The notes under the pieces: generated by a model
What the model was told of the DNA's origin: nothing
Databases searched by the model: none
The model's input: only the letters and a program-made list of their open reading frames with translations
Made by a program: the position numbers and the translations under genes
Source of the DNA: BACL27 sp947488385
GTDB taxonomy: Bacteria > Actinomycetota > Acidimicrobiia > Acidimicrobiales > Ilumatobacteraceae
Direction of reading: 5' to 3'
Assembly: GCA_964203655.1 (NCBI GenBank)
Contig: CAXNMJ010000007.1
Coordinates: 1-64,000 of the forward strand
Length of the DNA stretch: 64,000 nt
Part shown: positions 28,494 to 36,744 of the stretch, piece by piece
Layout of the letters: every line of letters starts with the position of its first letter
Numbering within the stretch: position 1 is the stretch's first letter

Positions 28494-28531
28494 CCCTTCG
28501 GGGGCCCCAACTAATCGTTGGGTCCGAAGGG
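28494..28531 (+). promoter_or_regulatory. S6:S18-binding-type mRNA leader upstream of rpsF
   Basis: The leader folds into an outer stem CCCTTCGG/CCGAAGGG (28494-28501 with 28524-28531), an asymmetric internal loop, and an inner stem CCCAAC/GTTGGG (28506-28511 with 28517-28522) capped by TAATC. If the outer stem is shortened to CCCTTC/GAAGGG, a CCG lies unpaired on the 3' side. That is the hallmark of the known S6:S18 rpsF-leader motif, which lets excess S6/S18 repress the operon. Confidence 0.65.
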
Positions 28532-28544
28532 AGTTATCACGTTC

Positions 28545-28877
28545 ATGCGTGCATATGAATTAATGGTCATTATCAGCGGCAACCTCGAAGAGTCAGCCGC
28601 CCACAACTGGTTGAGTGTGATCACCAAGTCGATTACAACTGCCGGTGGCAGCGTTCACGGCACACCTGATTGGTGGGGCAAGCGTCGCTTGGCTTACCCA
28701 ATCAAAAAACAAGACGATGGTTATTACGCAATCTTCAACGTCACTGCACCTGGTGGTGCTCTTGACGAAGCAGAGCGCGCGATGCGCATCGCTGACGATG
28801 TGTTGCGACACAAACTCCTCCGCCTTCCTGATGCCGAAGCCGCACGTCGCGGTCTTGTAGTCACAGCAAATTCATAA
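28545..28877 (+). CDS. rpsF: Ribosomal protein S6
   Basis: The 110-residue product begins MRAYELMVIISGNLEESA and has the GGSVHGTPDWWGKRRLAYPI core and the ADDVLRHKLLRL segment of S6. The ATG at 28545 was chosen because it starts the conserved MRxYELMVI. The longer frame from 28518 runs into the leader hairpin. S6 pairs with S18 on the 30S platform; both are encoded here with ssb between. Confidence 0.95.
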   Translation: MRAYELMVIISGNLEESAAHNWLSVITKSITTAGGSVHGTPDWWGKRRLAYPIKKQDDGYYAIFNVTAPGGALDEAERAMRIADDVLRHKLLRLPDAEAARRGLVVTANS

Positions 28878-28911
28878 GCACTAGTTGCCAAACTAAAAAG
28901 GAACAAATTAA

Positions 28912-29364
28912 ATGGCTGATAACAGCATCACACTCGTCGGAAACTTAACCCGCGATCCAGAAATTCGATTCACGGCAACTGGTCGTGCAGTCGCATCTTT
29001 TGGCATCGCAGTTGGCCGTCGATATCAGGTCAATGGTGAGTGGCAAGAGCAGACTTCATACTTCAACGTCACTGCGTGGGGTCAACTCGGCGAAAATGCC
29101 GCAGCGACTTTCACCAAGGGAACTCGAGTTGTCGTTACTGGTCGTCTTGAACAACGCGAGTACACATCGCGCGAAGGCGAGAAGCGAACAGCAATCGATG
29201 TCATCGCCGATGAGCTCGGGCCGAGTTTGCGTTGGGCAACTGCGACAGTTGTGCGCACACCAAAACAAGATGGTCAAGGTGGCGGAGCGGCAAATCGCCC
29301 TGCCAACACCGGCACCAACCCAGGCACCGAAGCAACGCCTTTTGATGGCGAAGAACCGTTCTAA
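28912..29364 (+). CDS. ssb: Single-stranded DNA-binding protein
   Basis: A 150-residue SSB with an OB fold (NSITLVGNLTRDPEIRFTATGRAVASFGIAV), a Gly/Asn-rich linker, and the acidic C-terminal tip DGEEPF that recruits replication and repair partners. It lies between rpsF and rpsR, the classic bacterial S6-SSB-S18 operon. Confidence 0.95.
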   Translation: MADNSITLVGNLTRDPEIRFTATGRAVASFGIAVGRRYQVNGEWQEQTSYFNVTAWGQLGENAAATFTKGTRVVVTGRLEQREYTSREGEKRTAIDVIADELGPSLRWATATVVRTPKQDGQGGGAANRPANTGTNPGTEATPFDGEEPF

Positions 29365-29411
29365 TCAATTAACCAAACAACTAATCAACTAAACAAAACA
29401 AGGACTTTCCC

Positions 29412-29855
29412 ATGACAAGTAAATCCAACAAGTTAAGAGCAAAAAAGGCGCTGCTTCGTAAACCAAAGAAGCGCCCGAACATGATCGTCACCGAAAAAGT
29501 TGGCTTCGTCGATTACAAAGACGTCAACCTTTTGCAGCGCTACATGTCAGATCGCTCAAAGTTGCGTGCGCGTCGCATGAACGGCAACTCAGTTCAGCTG
29601 CAACGCGACGTTGCAACTGCGGTGAAGAACGCCCGCGAAATGGCGCTTTTGCCATATACAAAGCGCGTTTCAGCAACTCGTGCCCCACGTGAGCGTGGCG
29701 AATACGGCTCAGATGACAAGGGTCGCGATCGTGGTCCACGTCGTCCGCGTCGTGACGAAGGCGCCGAGTCTGCAGTTGTTGAGATTTCTGCAAACATTTC
29801 AGCCGAGGTCACCGAAGATTCAGCACAAGCAATTGTGGACGGAGCAGCATCATGA
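29412..29855 (+). CDS. rpsR: Ribosomal protein S18 with a long C-terminal tail
   Basis: The S18 core is residues about 20-85 (VDYKDVNLLQRYMSDRSKLRARR ... AREMALLPYT). The product is 147 residues, against about 75-90 for most S18 proteins. The extra 60 or so residues are an Arg/Gly/Asp-rich stretch (RAPRERGEYGSDDKGRDRGPRRPRRDE) followed by an acidic, Ala/Val-rich end. No stop interrupts the frame and the codon use is like that of its neighbours, so it is not an obvious sequence error. The stop overlaps the rplI start by 4 nt. Confidence 0.93.
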   Translation: MTSKSNKLRAKKALLRKPKKRPNMIVTEKVGFVDYKDVNLLQRYMSDRSKLRARRMNGNSVQLQRDVATAVKNAREMALLPYTKRVSATRAPRERGEYGSDDKGRDRGPRRPRRDEGAESAVVEISANISAEVTEDSAQAIVDGAAS

Positions 29856-30298
29856 AAGTTCTTCTCCGCTCTGACATCAAAGGTGTAGGCCGTCGTGGCG
29901 ACATTGTCAATGTCTCTTCAGGTCACGCCCGCAACTTTTTGTTGCCAAACGATTTAGCAATCGTTGCTAACGCCGGCACAATTGCCCAGGCCGAGGTCAT
30001 GCGCAAGTCACGCGAAATGCAAGTCGCCGCCGATCGCGAATCGGCTCGACTTGTGGCTGCATCATTGGCAACAACCGTGATCACGATTGCCGCAAAAGCT
30101 GGCAACGAGGGTCGTTTGTTCGGTTCAATCAATGCAGTTGAGATTGCTAAAGCAGTTCTCGACCAAACTGGTGTAACTATCGATCGAAAAGGCGTGCAAC
30201 TTGAGGCACCTTTGCGACAACTTGGCGAACATTCGGTAACTGCCGAGATTTTCACTGACGTCGTAGCAACATTAAAAATTAACCTTGTTGCAAAATAG
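29852..30298 (+). CDS. rplI: Ribosomal protein L9
   Basis: A 148-residue L9 beginning MKVLLRSDIKGVGRRGDIVNVSSGHARNFLLP, with the connecting helix and C-terminal RNA-binding domain (NEGRLFGSIN ...). It sits at the L1-stalk base of the 50S subunit. It is the last ribosomal gene of the S6-SSB-S18-L9 set and starts inside the rpsR stop (ATGA). Confidence 0.95.
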   Translation: MKVLLRSDIKGVGRRGDIVNVSSGHARNFLLPNDLAIVANAGTIAQAEVMRKSREMQVAADRESARLVAASLATTVITIAAKAGNEGRLFGSINAVEIAKAVLDQTGVTIDRKGVQLEAPLRQLGEHSVTAEIFTDVVATLKINLVAK

Positions 30299-30329
30299 TC
30301 ACTGAATTTTGCGAGCCAGCAACTGCTGG

Positions 30330-30349
30330 TTATCCACTTGTTATCCACA
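30330..30349 (+). promoter_or_regulatory. DnaA boxes upstream of dnaB
   Basis: TTATCCACT (30330-30338) and a perfect DnaA box TTATCCACA (30341-30349) lie 60-79 bp before the dnaB start. A CCAGC/GCTGG short hairpin precedes them. They could make dnaB transcription DnaA-responsive. Confidence 0.5.
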
Positions 30350-30408
30350 GAAGAATCACAGGGTTATACCCGTAGCAATCAACAGGCAAACTAAGGCATT
30401 GTGTAGTC

Positions 30409-31797
30409 ATGTCTATTGCTGAATTTCCGCGCGGAGATCGCGCTGCTGCTCAGCAAAAATCCATAAACAGAATTCCACCGCACAGTGTCGAAGCAGAAGC
30501 ATCTTTGCTTGGTGCAATGCTTTTGTCACGCGACGCAGTTGCAATTGCATTCGAGCGCGGCGTTCGCGCAGAAGAGTTTTATAAACCGGCGCACCAACAT
30601 ATTTATGACGCGATCCGTTCGCTTAATACCGCGGGCGAACCGATTGATCCGATCACGGTCGGCGACGAATTGCGGCGCAACAACTTATTAGACGGCATTG
30701 GCGGCATTGATGCGTTGTTGACTTTGCAAAATGCAACTCCAGCCATCACAAGTGCCGATCGTTACGCAAAAATCGTGCGCGAAACCGCTTCGTTGCGTCG
30801 ACTTATTTCGGTGGCATCCGAAATTGCTGAAATTGCTTACAGCGGCCCAGAAGATGTAGCCCGAGCGATAGACGAGTCTGAATCAAAAATCTTTGACGTT
30901 GCAGAAACCAATGTTGGCGATGCGGCACAACGCCTCGGGTTGCTTGTTAATGAAGCAATGGAGAAGCTCGAAGACCGCGCAAACAACAAAGAGTTGGTCA
31001 CCGGCACAGCAACTGGCTTAGATGACCTCGACAAAATTTTGTTGGGTCTGCAACCTGGCACGCTCAATATTTTGGGTGCTCGTCCTGCGATGGGTAAGTC
31101 GGCGTTGGCGCTTGGTCTGGCAGTTCACGTTGCGCGAACATCGGGCAAACAAGTTTTATTCTTTTCGCTTGAAATGGGTACGGCTGAACTTGTTCAACGT
31201 ATTCTCGCCAGCGAGGCGGGCGTTGATTCGAAAGTGTTGCGCTCTGGTCGGCCATCTCCCAACGACTGGACAAAAATCGGCCACGCAGTAGGTCGACTTG
31301 ATATTCCATTAATTATCGACGACAGCCCCGGCACATCAGTTGGTGTGATTCGCGCCAAGGCACGACGCATTGTTAGCCGACAAGGCGAAATCGGTTTGAT
31401 CGTGATCGACTACTTGCAGTTGATGGGCGGCGACGGCAAACCAGAAAATCGCCAACTTGAAGTCAGCGAAATTAGTCGCAAACTCAAACTTTTGGCACGC
31501 GAATTCAAAGTGCCGATTCTCGCTCTCAGTCAGTTGAGCCGCGGTCTTGAGGCACGCAACGATAAACGCCCGACTCTGTCTGACTTGCGTGAGTCTGGTG
31601 CACTCGAACAAGACGCCGACGTTGTTATGTTCTTGTATCGCGACGAGGTTTATAACCCTGACAACAAATCTGAGTTAGGTATTGCCGAACTCAACGTGTC
31701 GAAGCATCGCGCCGGACCACTCGGCAAAGTGCGGTTGGCATGGTTGGCTGCTTACACTCGTTTCGAAAACTTTGCTTCCGACCCCACCTCGAACTAG
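30409..31797 (+). CDS. dnaB: Replicative DNA helicase DnaB
   Basis: A 462-residue hexameric helicase with the N-terminal domain (SVEAEASLLGAMLL) and the RecA-like domain: Walker A GARPAMGKSALALGLA, Walker B IGLIVIDYLQLM, the LSQLSRGLEAR and DLRESGALEQDADVVMFLYRDE motifs. No intein is present, in contrast to several mycobacterial DnaB genes. DciA, encoded at 9.4-9.7 kb, is its probable loader. Confidence 0.97.
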   Translation: MSIAEFPRGDRAAAQQKSINRIPPHSVEAEASLLGAMLLSRDAVAIAFERGVRAEEFYKPAHQHIYDAIRSLNTAGEPIDPITVGDELRRNNLLDGIGGIDALLTLQNATPAITSADRYAKIVRETASLRRLISVASEIAEIAYSGPEDVARAIDESESKIFDVAETNVGDAAQRLGLLVNEAMEKLEDRANNKELVTGTATGLDDLDKILLGLQPGTLNILGARPAMGKSALALGLAVHVARTSGKQVLFFSLEMGTAELVQRILASEAGVDSKVLRSGRPSPNDWTKIGHAVGRLDIPLIIDDSPGTSVGVIRAKARRIVSRQGEIGLIVIDYLQLMGGDGKPENRQLEVSEISRKLKLLAREFKVPILALSQLSRGLEARNDKRPTLSDLRESGALEQDADVVMFLYRDEVYNPDNKSELGIAELNVSKHRAGPLGKVRLAWLAAYTRFENFASDPTSN

Positions 31798-31802
31798 GCG
31801 TT

Positions 31803-32006
31803 ATGTTTCTCGGTGAAGATATTCTCGCGTGGATGATTATTGCGCTCGGTGGCGCGATGTTCGCGGGCAATCTTGCGGCGTTGATTCGTCCTCCTAAAAA
31901 GCGTCAAGACGCAGCCGACCTAGAAAAAGCTCCAGTTGTGCGCAGTGTTGTGATGGCAATCATCGGCGCTATCGCCGCACTTTGGGCACTCGTCAGCTTG
32001 CTTTAA
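31803..32006 (+). CDS. Small two-helix membrane protein (67 aa)
   Basis: Starts 5 nt after the dnaB stop at an ATG. It encodes two hydrophobic helices (ILAWMIIALGGAMFAGNLAAL and a C-terminal VVMAIIGAIAALWALVSLL) joined by a charged loop (RPPKKRQDAADLEKA). Similar small proteins follow dnaB in some actinobacteria. Function unknown. Confidence 0.6.
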   Translation: MFLGEDILAWMIIALGGAMFAGNLAALIRPPKKRQDAADLEKAPVVRSVVMAIIGAIAALWALVSLL

Positions 32007-32010
32007 ACCG

Positions 32011-32424
32011 TCACCAGTCACTAGTTCGACGCGATTCTTTTTTCTTGCTGGCGTGACGCTTGCCTTCAAGACGGCGTTTAACCGATGCTCGAGTGGGCTT
32101 TGATTTTTTGCGACTTGGTGCGGGCGGCTTTGCAGCATCATCAATCATTTTTTCAAGCTGTGTCAAACAAAGTTGTCGATTGTGCCATTGGCTGCGACTG
32201 GTTTGACTAGTTACGCGAACTTTTATTGCGAGCGCAGTTGTTATTCGTCGAACTAAAACTTCTGGACCGGTAATTTCATTAATCGCAACTGTCAAAGTTG
32301 CCTTTGATGATGTCTTATTTACATGTTGCCCGCCTGCTCCGCCTGAGCGGGCAAAACTCCAGTGCAAAGAAGCACTTGGTACGACGAGGCCACTTGAAGT
32401 TTGTAGATCTTCGTCGGGTTTCAC
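32011..32424 (-). CDS. arfB: Ribosome-rescue peptidyl-tRNA hydrolase ArfB
   Basis: A 137-residue class-I release-factor-domain protein with the catalytic GGQ motif (RSGGAGGQHVNKTSSKATL) but no codon-recognition domain. It has a basic tail (SRKKSKPTRASVKRRLEGKRHASKKKESRR) that enters the empty mRNA channel of stalled ribosomes. These two features define ArfB/YaeJ. It is convergent with the small membrane protein gene after dnaB. Confidence 0.9.
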   Translation of the reverse strand: MKPDEDLQTSSGLVVPSASLHWSFARSGGAGGQHVNKTSSKATLTVAINEITGPEVLVRRITTALAIKVRVTSQTSRSQWHNRQLCLTQLEKMIDDAAKPPAPSRKKSKPTRASVKRRLEGKRHASKKKESRRTSDW

Positions 32425-32448
32425 TTGGGCAAGTCTTGCCCAAGTTTT

Positions 32449-32520
32449 GAGCGGGTGACGGGAATCGGACCCGCGTATTCAGCTTGGGAAGCTGATGTTC
32501 TACCACTGAACTACACCCGC
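32449..32520 (-). tRNA. tRNA-Gly (CCC)
   Basis: The reverse strand gives a cloverleaf starting GCGGGTGTAGTTCAGTGG. The anticodon stem TCAGC/GCTGA encloses TTCCCAA (anticodon CCC), and the T-arm has GGTCCGATTCC. The 3' CCA is not encoded. It lies between arfB and dcd. Confidence 0.93.
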
Positions 32521-32600
32521 AATTGCAGGTTTGAGCGTAGCAACACAGTTTTGAGACCGAAATTTAACTTCAGCAGAAAATTCACTAAGGTTTCGTAGTC

Positions 32601-33164
32601 GTGATTTTGTCTGATCGAAGCATTAAAGAGGCCCTGGACGCCAAGCGGATCATTATTGACCCGTTAGATATGTCATGCATTCAGCCGTCATCGATTGACG
32701 TCAAAGTCTCGAATCTGTTTCGGGTGTTTCGCAATCACACCGCGGGCACGATTGATGTCAAGCGTGATTTAAGCGAACTGACCGAACTTGTCGAAATTGA
32801 ACGCGACGGTGTTTTCATGTTGCACCCAGGCGAATTTGTATTGGGTTCAACTCTTGAGCGAATCGCTATCGCCAACGATTTAGTTGGCCGCGTCGAGGGT
32901 AAGAGTTCGCTAGGCCGTCTCGGTTTGTTGATTCACTCAACTGCTGGCTTCATTGATGCCGGCTTCGACGGTCACATCACTCTTGAATTGTCAAACGTTG
33001 CAAACTTGCCGATCACGATTTATCCGTCCATGAAAATTGGTCAAGTAAGTTTCATGACGATGACGACACCAGCCGACAAGCCGTATGGTTCGGGCGCTAG
33101 TGGCTCAAAATATCAAGGCCAACGCGGACCAACGCCGAGTCAGTATTTTAAAAACTTCGAATAG
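32601..33164 (+). CDS. dcd: dCTP deaminase
   Basis: A 187-residue trimeric deaminase supplying dUTP/dUMP for dTTP synthesis. Recognisable segments are ILSDRSIKEAL at the start, QPSSIDVKVSNLFRVF, the nucleotide/catalytic RVEGKSSLGRLGLLIHSTAGFIDAGFDG, and the GSGASGSKYQGQRGPT tail. In actinobacteria this family is often the bifunctional dCTP deaminase/dUTPase; the HSTAGFID sequence fits either form. The start is a GTG. Confidence 0.93.
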   Translation: MILSDRSIKEALDAKRIIIDPLDMSCIQPSSIDVKVSNLFRVFRNHTAGTIDVKRDLSELTELVEIERDGVFMLHPGEFVLGSTLERIAIANDLVGRVEGKSSLGRLGLLIHSTAGFIDAGFDGHITLELSNVANLPITIYPSMKIGQVSFMTMTTPADKPYGSGASGSKYQGQRGPTPSQYFKNFE

Positions 33165-33174
33165 TTAACTGAAA

Positions 33175-35445
33175 CTAGTTGTACTTGCCGGCAACGTTTG
33201 CTGCAGCCAGCGGTGCGCTCTGACTAGCAACAGATCGCTCACCATTTTCGATCGCATCGAGTAGGTGAATTGCAATGTCGCCAACTTTGATTTCAGATTC
33301 GTCTTTTCCAGCACCCTTGACGCCGTCGTCAAGCATGATGTAACAAAACGGACATGCGGTTGCGACACGGGTTGCTCCAGTGGCGATTGCCTCGCGTGCA
33401 CGTTCGTCATTGACTTTCGTGCCGATGTCTTCTTCCATCCACATTCTTGCGCCACCAGCACCGCAGCACATGCCCTTGGTGCCGTTGCGTGGCATTTCGA
33501 CAATCTCAATGCCTTTGATTGAGCCCACAACTTTGCGTGGCGCAATATAGACATCGTTGTGTCGACCCAGATAGCACGAGTCGTGATAAGTGATGCGCTC
33601 TTCAAGCGTTGCATTTGTTACATCTAATTTTCCAGACTCGATTAAATCTTCAAGCAATTGTGAGTGGTGAATCACTTCGTAGTTGCCACCCAATTGCGGG
33701 TATTCATTCTTCAGTGTGTTAAAGCAATGTGGGCACTGGGTGATTATTTTTTGCACACCCATCGTGTTGAGCATCTCGACGTTGGGCATTGCCAACATTT
33801 GGAAGAGATATTCATTGCCGCTACGACGCGCACTATCGCCAGTGCACATTTCACTTGGACCAAGAATTGCCACATCAATGCCGGCGCGCTTGAGCAACTT
33901 AGCCATCGACTGAGTAACTTTTTTGTTCTTGTCATCGAAACTGCCGGCACAACCAACCCAGTAGAGATACTCGCTCTTAAATGGCGCACCCGGGTCGAGA
34001 ATTTCTACATCTAGATCTTTGGCCCATTCGCCGCGATCTGTTTGGCTCATGCCCCACGGGTTTCCTTGGTTTTCCATTGCGCGATAGGCGTTGCCGAGTT
34101 GAGCCGGGAAGTTGCTCTCCATCAGCGACAAGTAGCGACGCATGTCGAGGATCTTGTCAAGAATCTCAATATTTACAGGGCAAATTTCGTCGCAGGCTTT
34201 GCAACTGGTGCACGACCAGATTTCTTCGGCGGTGATTCGCTCGAACAACGAGTTGGCGTTGATTTTTATTTCGCTGTCTGCACCAAGAGGTGGAGAAACC
34301 TTGCCGCCTGGCGCGTGAGCCGCGGTTGCCGCCATGACTTCGCCACTCTTGAGCACGATTTCGCGTGGGTCAAGCGGCTTACCAGTTGCATGTGCGGGGC
34401 AAACACTCGTGCATCGACCGCACATCGTGCATGCGTCAAGGTCAAGCAGCTGCTTCCAGGTGAATTCTTCGACGACATTTACACCAAAAGACTCGAGCGA
34501 AGTTTCTGTGAGGTTCGGCATCGCTTTCATCGCACCCTTCGGACGCTCACGATCTTTGAGATACATGTTGAGTGGCGAAGTAAACATGTGGCGCAACATT
34601 GTGATCGGCAAAATTGCCAAGAATACGACGAATGTCAAAACGTGGGCGACCCACCAGCCTTGGTGCCATGTTGTCAGTGTCGACGCACTTGAACCGTTAA
34701 CGAGTTGTGCCAACGGGTAACCAACAACGCTCCACTTTTCGTGATCTAGGTTGACGCCCGCTGCCTGACCTTGAGCGATGCGAAACATTTCGGCGCCAAA
34801 ACCCGTAACGCCGATTGCCAATAAGACACCCAGAATCAACGCGTGTTCAGGTTTTGTCTTGATGCGAATTCGATACGGGCGCTGAACATATCGGCGAATA
34901 ATCGCCCAGATCACACCACCAGTAAAGACAACACCAGCAACGTCACCGACCAATGCGTAACCGCGGTAGACGTCACCGTGCAAAAACTTGAGCGCTTCAG
35001 GCATCTGGTGATCGATTTCAAGAACCGTCGTCACGCCGAGCAGGACCAAGAATCCGAAATAAATCATTGAGTGCATCAAGCCGGCAGCACTATCGCGCAA
35101 CAGAGTGCGCATGTAAACACCCGAGCGGTAATCAGCCAACCGTCGTTTTACATTTTTTGGAGTTGTTTTGCGTCGGTCAGGTGCGCCTCGCTCCCAGTTG
35201 CGAATACGATCGGCGAACTTGAGTGATCCCCAAATCAGCATCATCGGAATCACGGTGTAGAAAGCAACTTGAAACGCAGTCGGTATACCGCCAAAGACTT
35301 CTCTGTGAATTAGCGAGGTGCTTTTCCAACCAGTCAATTGCGGAACAATGCCCGAGATCATCGTGAATGTGCCGATACCGACACCAAACGCGATTGAAAG
35401 TTGATACGGCTTAAAGCGTTTTGTCACTGGCAATTCGGTTGTCAT
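33175..35445 (-). CDS. Membrane-bound Fe-S oxidoreductase, HdrD/GlpC-like
   Basis: A 756-residue protein of the Rv0338c type. The N-terminal region has several membrane helices resembling a nitrate-reductase-gamma haem-b module. It is followed by two 4Fe-4S motifs (CTMCGRCTSVCPAH and CTSCKACDEICPVN) and two CCG domains (with CPHCFNTL, CCGAGGARMW, CPFCYIML and a degenerate YWVGCAGSF). It likely passes electrons between a soluble donor and menaquinone; the donor is not known. It is read convergently with dcd. Confidence 0.85.
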   Translation of the reverse strand: MTTELPVTKRFKPYQLSIAFGVGIGTFTMISGIVPQLTGWKSTSLIHREVFGGIPTAFQVAFYTVIPMMLIWGSLKFADRIRNWERGAPDRRKTTPKNVKRRLADYRSGVYMRTLLRDSAAGLMHSMIYFGFLVLLGVTTVLEIDHQMPEALKFLHGDVYRGYALVGDVAGVVFTGGVIWAIIRRYVQRPYRIRIKTKPEHALILGVLLAIGVTGFGAEMFRIAQGQAAGVNLDHEKWSVVGYPLAQLVNGSSASTLTTWHQGWWVAHVLTFVVFLAILPITMLRHMFTSPLNMYLKDRERPKGAMKAMPNLTETSLESFGVNVVEEFTWKQLLDLDACTMCGRCTSVCPAHATGKPLDPREIVLKSGEVMAATAAHAPGGKVSPPLGADSEIKINANSLFERITAEEIWSCTSCKACDEICPVNIEILDKILDMRRYLSLMESNFPAQLGNAYRAMENQGNPWGMSQTDRGEWAKDLDVEILDPGAPFKSEYLYWVGCAGSFDDKNKKVTQSMAKLLKRAGIDVAILGPSEMCTGDSARRSGNEYLFQMLAMPNVEMLNTMGVQKIITQCPHCFNTLKNEYPQLGGNYEVIHHSQLLEDLIESGKLDVTNATLEERITYHDSCYLGRHNDVYIAPRKVVGSIKGIEIVEMPRNGTKGMCCGAGGARMWMEEDIGTKVNDERAREAIATGATRVATACPFCYIMLDDGVKGAGKDESEIKVGDIAIHLLDAIENGERSVASQSAPLAAANVAGKYN

Positions 35446-35491
35446 GTGGGTCGAGTACTCCGTTTAGTAACTGGTACTCAGACTAGTTTTC

Positions 35492-35917
35492 TCAGCCGAA
35501 ATACGCGCGATCCAAGTCACGGATGCGCAAAGACAAAGAACCCAGCAACTTGTGTGTAAGTGCAGGAACTTTGTCCGTGACGCGAAGGAAGTTTCCACGG
35601 CTAATTACGAGAAGTTGGCATTCGGTGTCGCATGTGACAGTGGCAGTTCTTGGGCCGTGGTCGAGGAGCGAAAGTTCGCCGACCACAGATCCGGTGCCGA
35701 GTGTGGCGACTTTCTTACCGCTGCGCTTGACAGTGGCTTTGCCACTCAAAATAATGAAAGCCTCTTTACCTGGGTCGCCTTGCTTGATAAGTGTGGCGCC
35801 TTTTGCCAGAGTGATGCGATCCCCCGCCTTAGCGATTCGCTCGAGATCTTTGGAAGAACACGAAGAAAATAGCGGTGAATAACGCAGATGTTTTAGAGAG
35901 TTTTTGATATCAGCCAT
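35492..35917 (-). CDS. Cyclic-nucleotide-binding-domain protein
   Basis: A 141-residue single CRP-like beta-barrel with LIKQGDPGKEAFIILSGKATV, VGELSLLDHGPRTATVTCDTECQLLVI and a C-terminal helix. There is no HTH DNA-binding domain. The GELSLLD phosphate-binding cassette is present, with Pro-Arg-Thr-Ala following, consistent with cAMP-type ligand binding. It sits 46 nt upstream of the Fe-S oxidoreductase in the same direction and may regulate that system. Confidence 0.8.
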   Translation of the reverse strand: MADIKNSLKHLRYSPLFSSCSSKDLERIAKAGDRITLAKGATLIKQGDPGKEAFIILSGKATVKRSGKKVATLGTGSVVGELSLLDHGPRTATVTCDTECQLLVISRGNFLRVTDKVPALTHKLLGSLSLRIRDLDRAYFG

Positions 35918-35933
35918 ACGTACATATTAGTGA

Positions 35934-36692
35934 CTATTTGCGACCATCTTTCTTACTTTGGTCGGCGACAGCCTTTGTTGCTTTGGCAATCTCAAGTGGG
36001 TCACCGAGATACGCAACAGTGGCAACAGTCATCTCAGAATCAAATTGATATTTTCTTGGCACACCAGTCGGAATGTTGAACTCAGCGATTTGCTCGGGGC
36101 TCATTTTTTCGAGATGCATTACCAGTGCTCTAAGCGAGTTGCCATGTGCAGTGATCAAAATGTTTTTACCCGCCTTTAACGCGGGCATCACTTGTGTATT
36201 GAAAAACGGCACGACTCGAGCAACGACATCTTTTAGACATTCGGTACTTGGCAGGCTGCTTGTTGTGATGTGTTGATATCGCGAATCATTGCGAGGATGC
36301 TCGGGACTCGTCAGTTCAACTGGAGGCGGGGCGATGTCGTAACTGCGTCGCCAAAGATTCGTTTGCTCGGGACCGTATTTTTCGGCAGTTGCTTTTTTAT
36401 CTAGACCTTGCAACGCTCCGTAGTGGCGCTCATTGAGCAGCCAATTTTGACGAACCTCGACTTGGCTTTGGCCCAGTGCCGCAAGTGCAAGACGGTTGGT
36501 TTCAATTGCCCTGGTTAGAAGTGAAGTGAAAACCAAATCGAAACTGATGCCAGCCAGTTTTAGTGTCTGCCCCGCCTGTGTGGCTTCGCGCTCCCCTTTT
36601 GCTGTTAATTCAACGTCGTGCCAGCCGGTGAATAAATTCAGTTCGTTCCAGGTGCTCTGACCATGCCGAAGCAATACAAGCAAGCCCGTCAT
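35934..36692 (-). CDS. gpmA: 2,3-bisphosphoglycerate-dependent phosphoglycerate mutase
   Basis: A glycolytic enzyme interconverting 3- and 2-phosphoglycerate. The 252-residue product begins at the ATG before GLLVLLRHGQSTWNELNLFTGW, which contains the catalytic phospho-His. The GHD-like segment NERHYGALQGLDKK and the ITAHGNSLRALV motif with the second His are present. The ORF is open upstream to 36884, but that part overlaps the ribokinase gene in antisense and is a shadow. Confidence 0.94.
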   Translation of the reverse strand: MTGLLVLLRHGQSTWNELNLFTGWHDVELTAKGEREATQAGQTLKLAGISFDLVFTSLLTRAIETNRLALAALGQSQVEVRQNWLLNERHYGALQGLDKKATAEKYGPEQTNLWRRSYDIAPPPVELTSPEHPRNDSRYQHITTSSLPSTECLKDVVARVVPFFNTQVMPALKAGKNILITAHGNSLRALVMHLEKMSPEQIAEFNIPTGVPRKYQFDSEMTVATVAYLGDPLEIAKATKAVADQSKKDGRK

Positions 36693-36744
36693 TGATGCCC
36701 CACGACTTAAATCGTATGCGCAAAAACGCTGTAACAATGGATGT

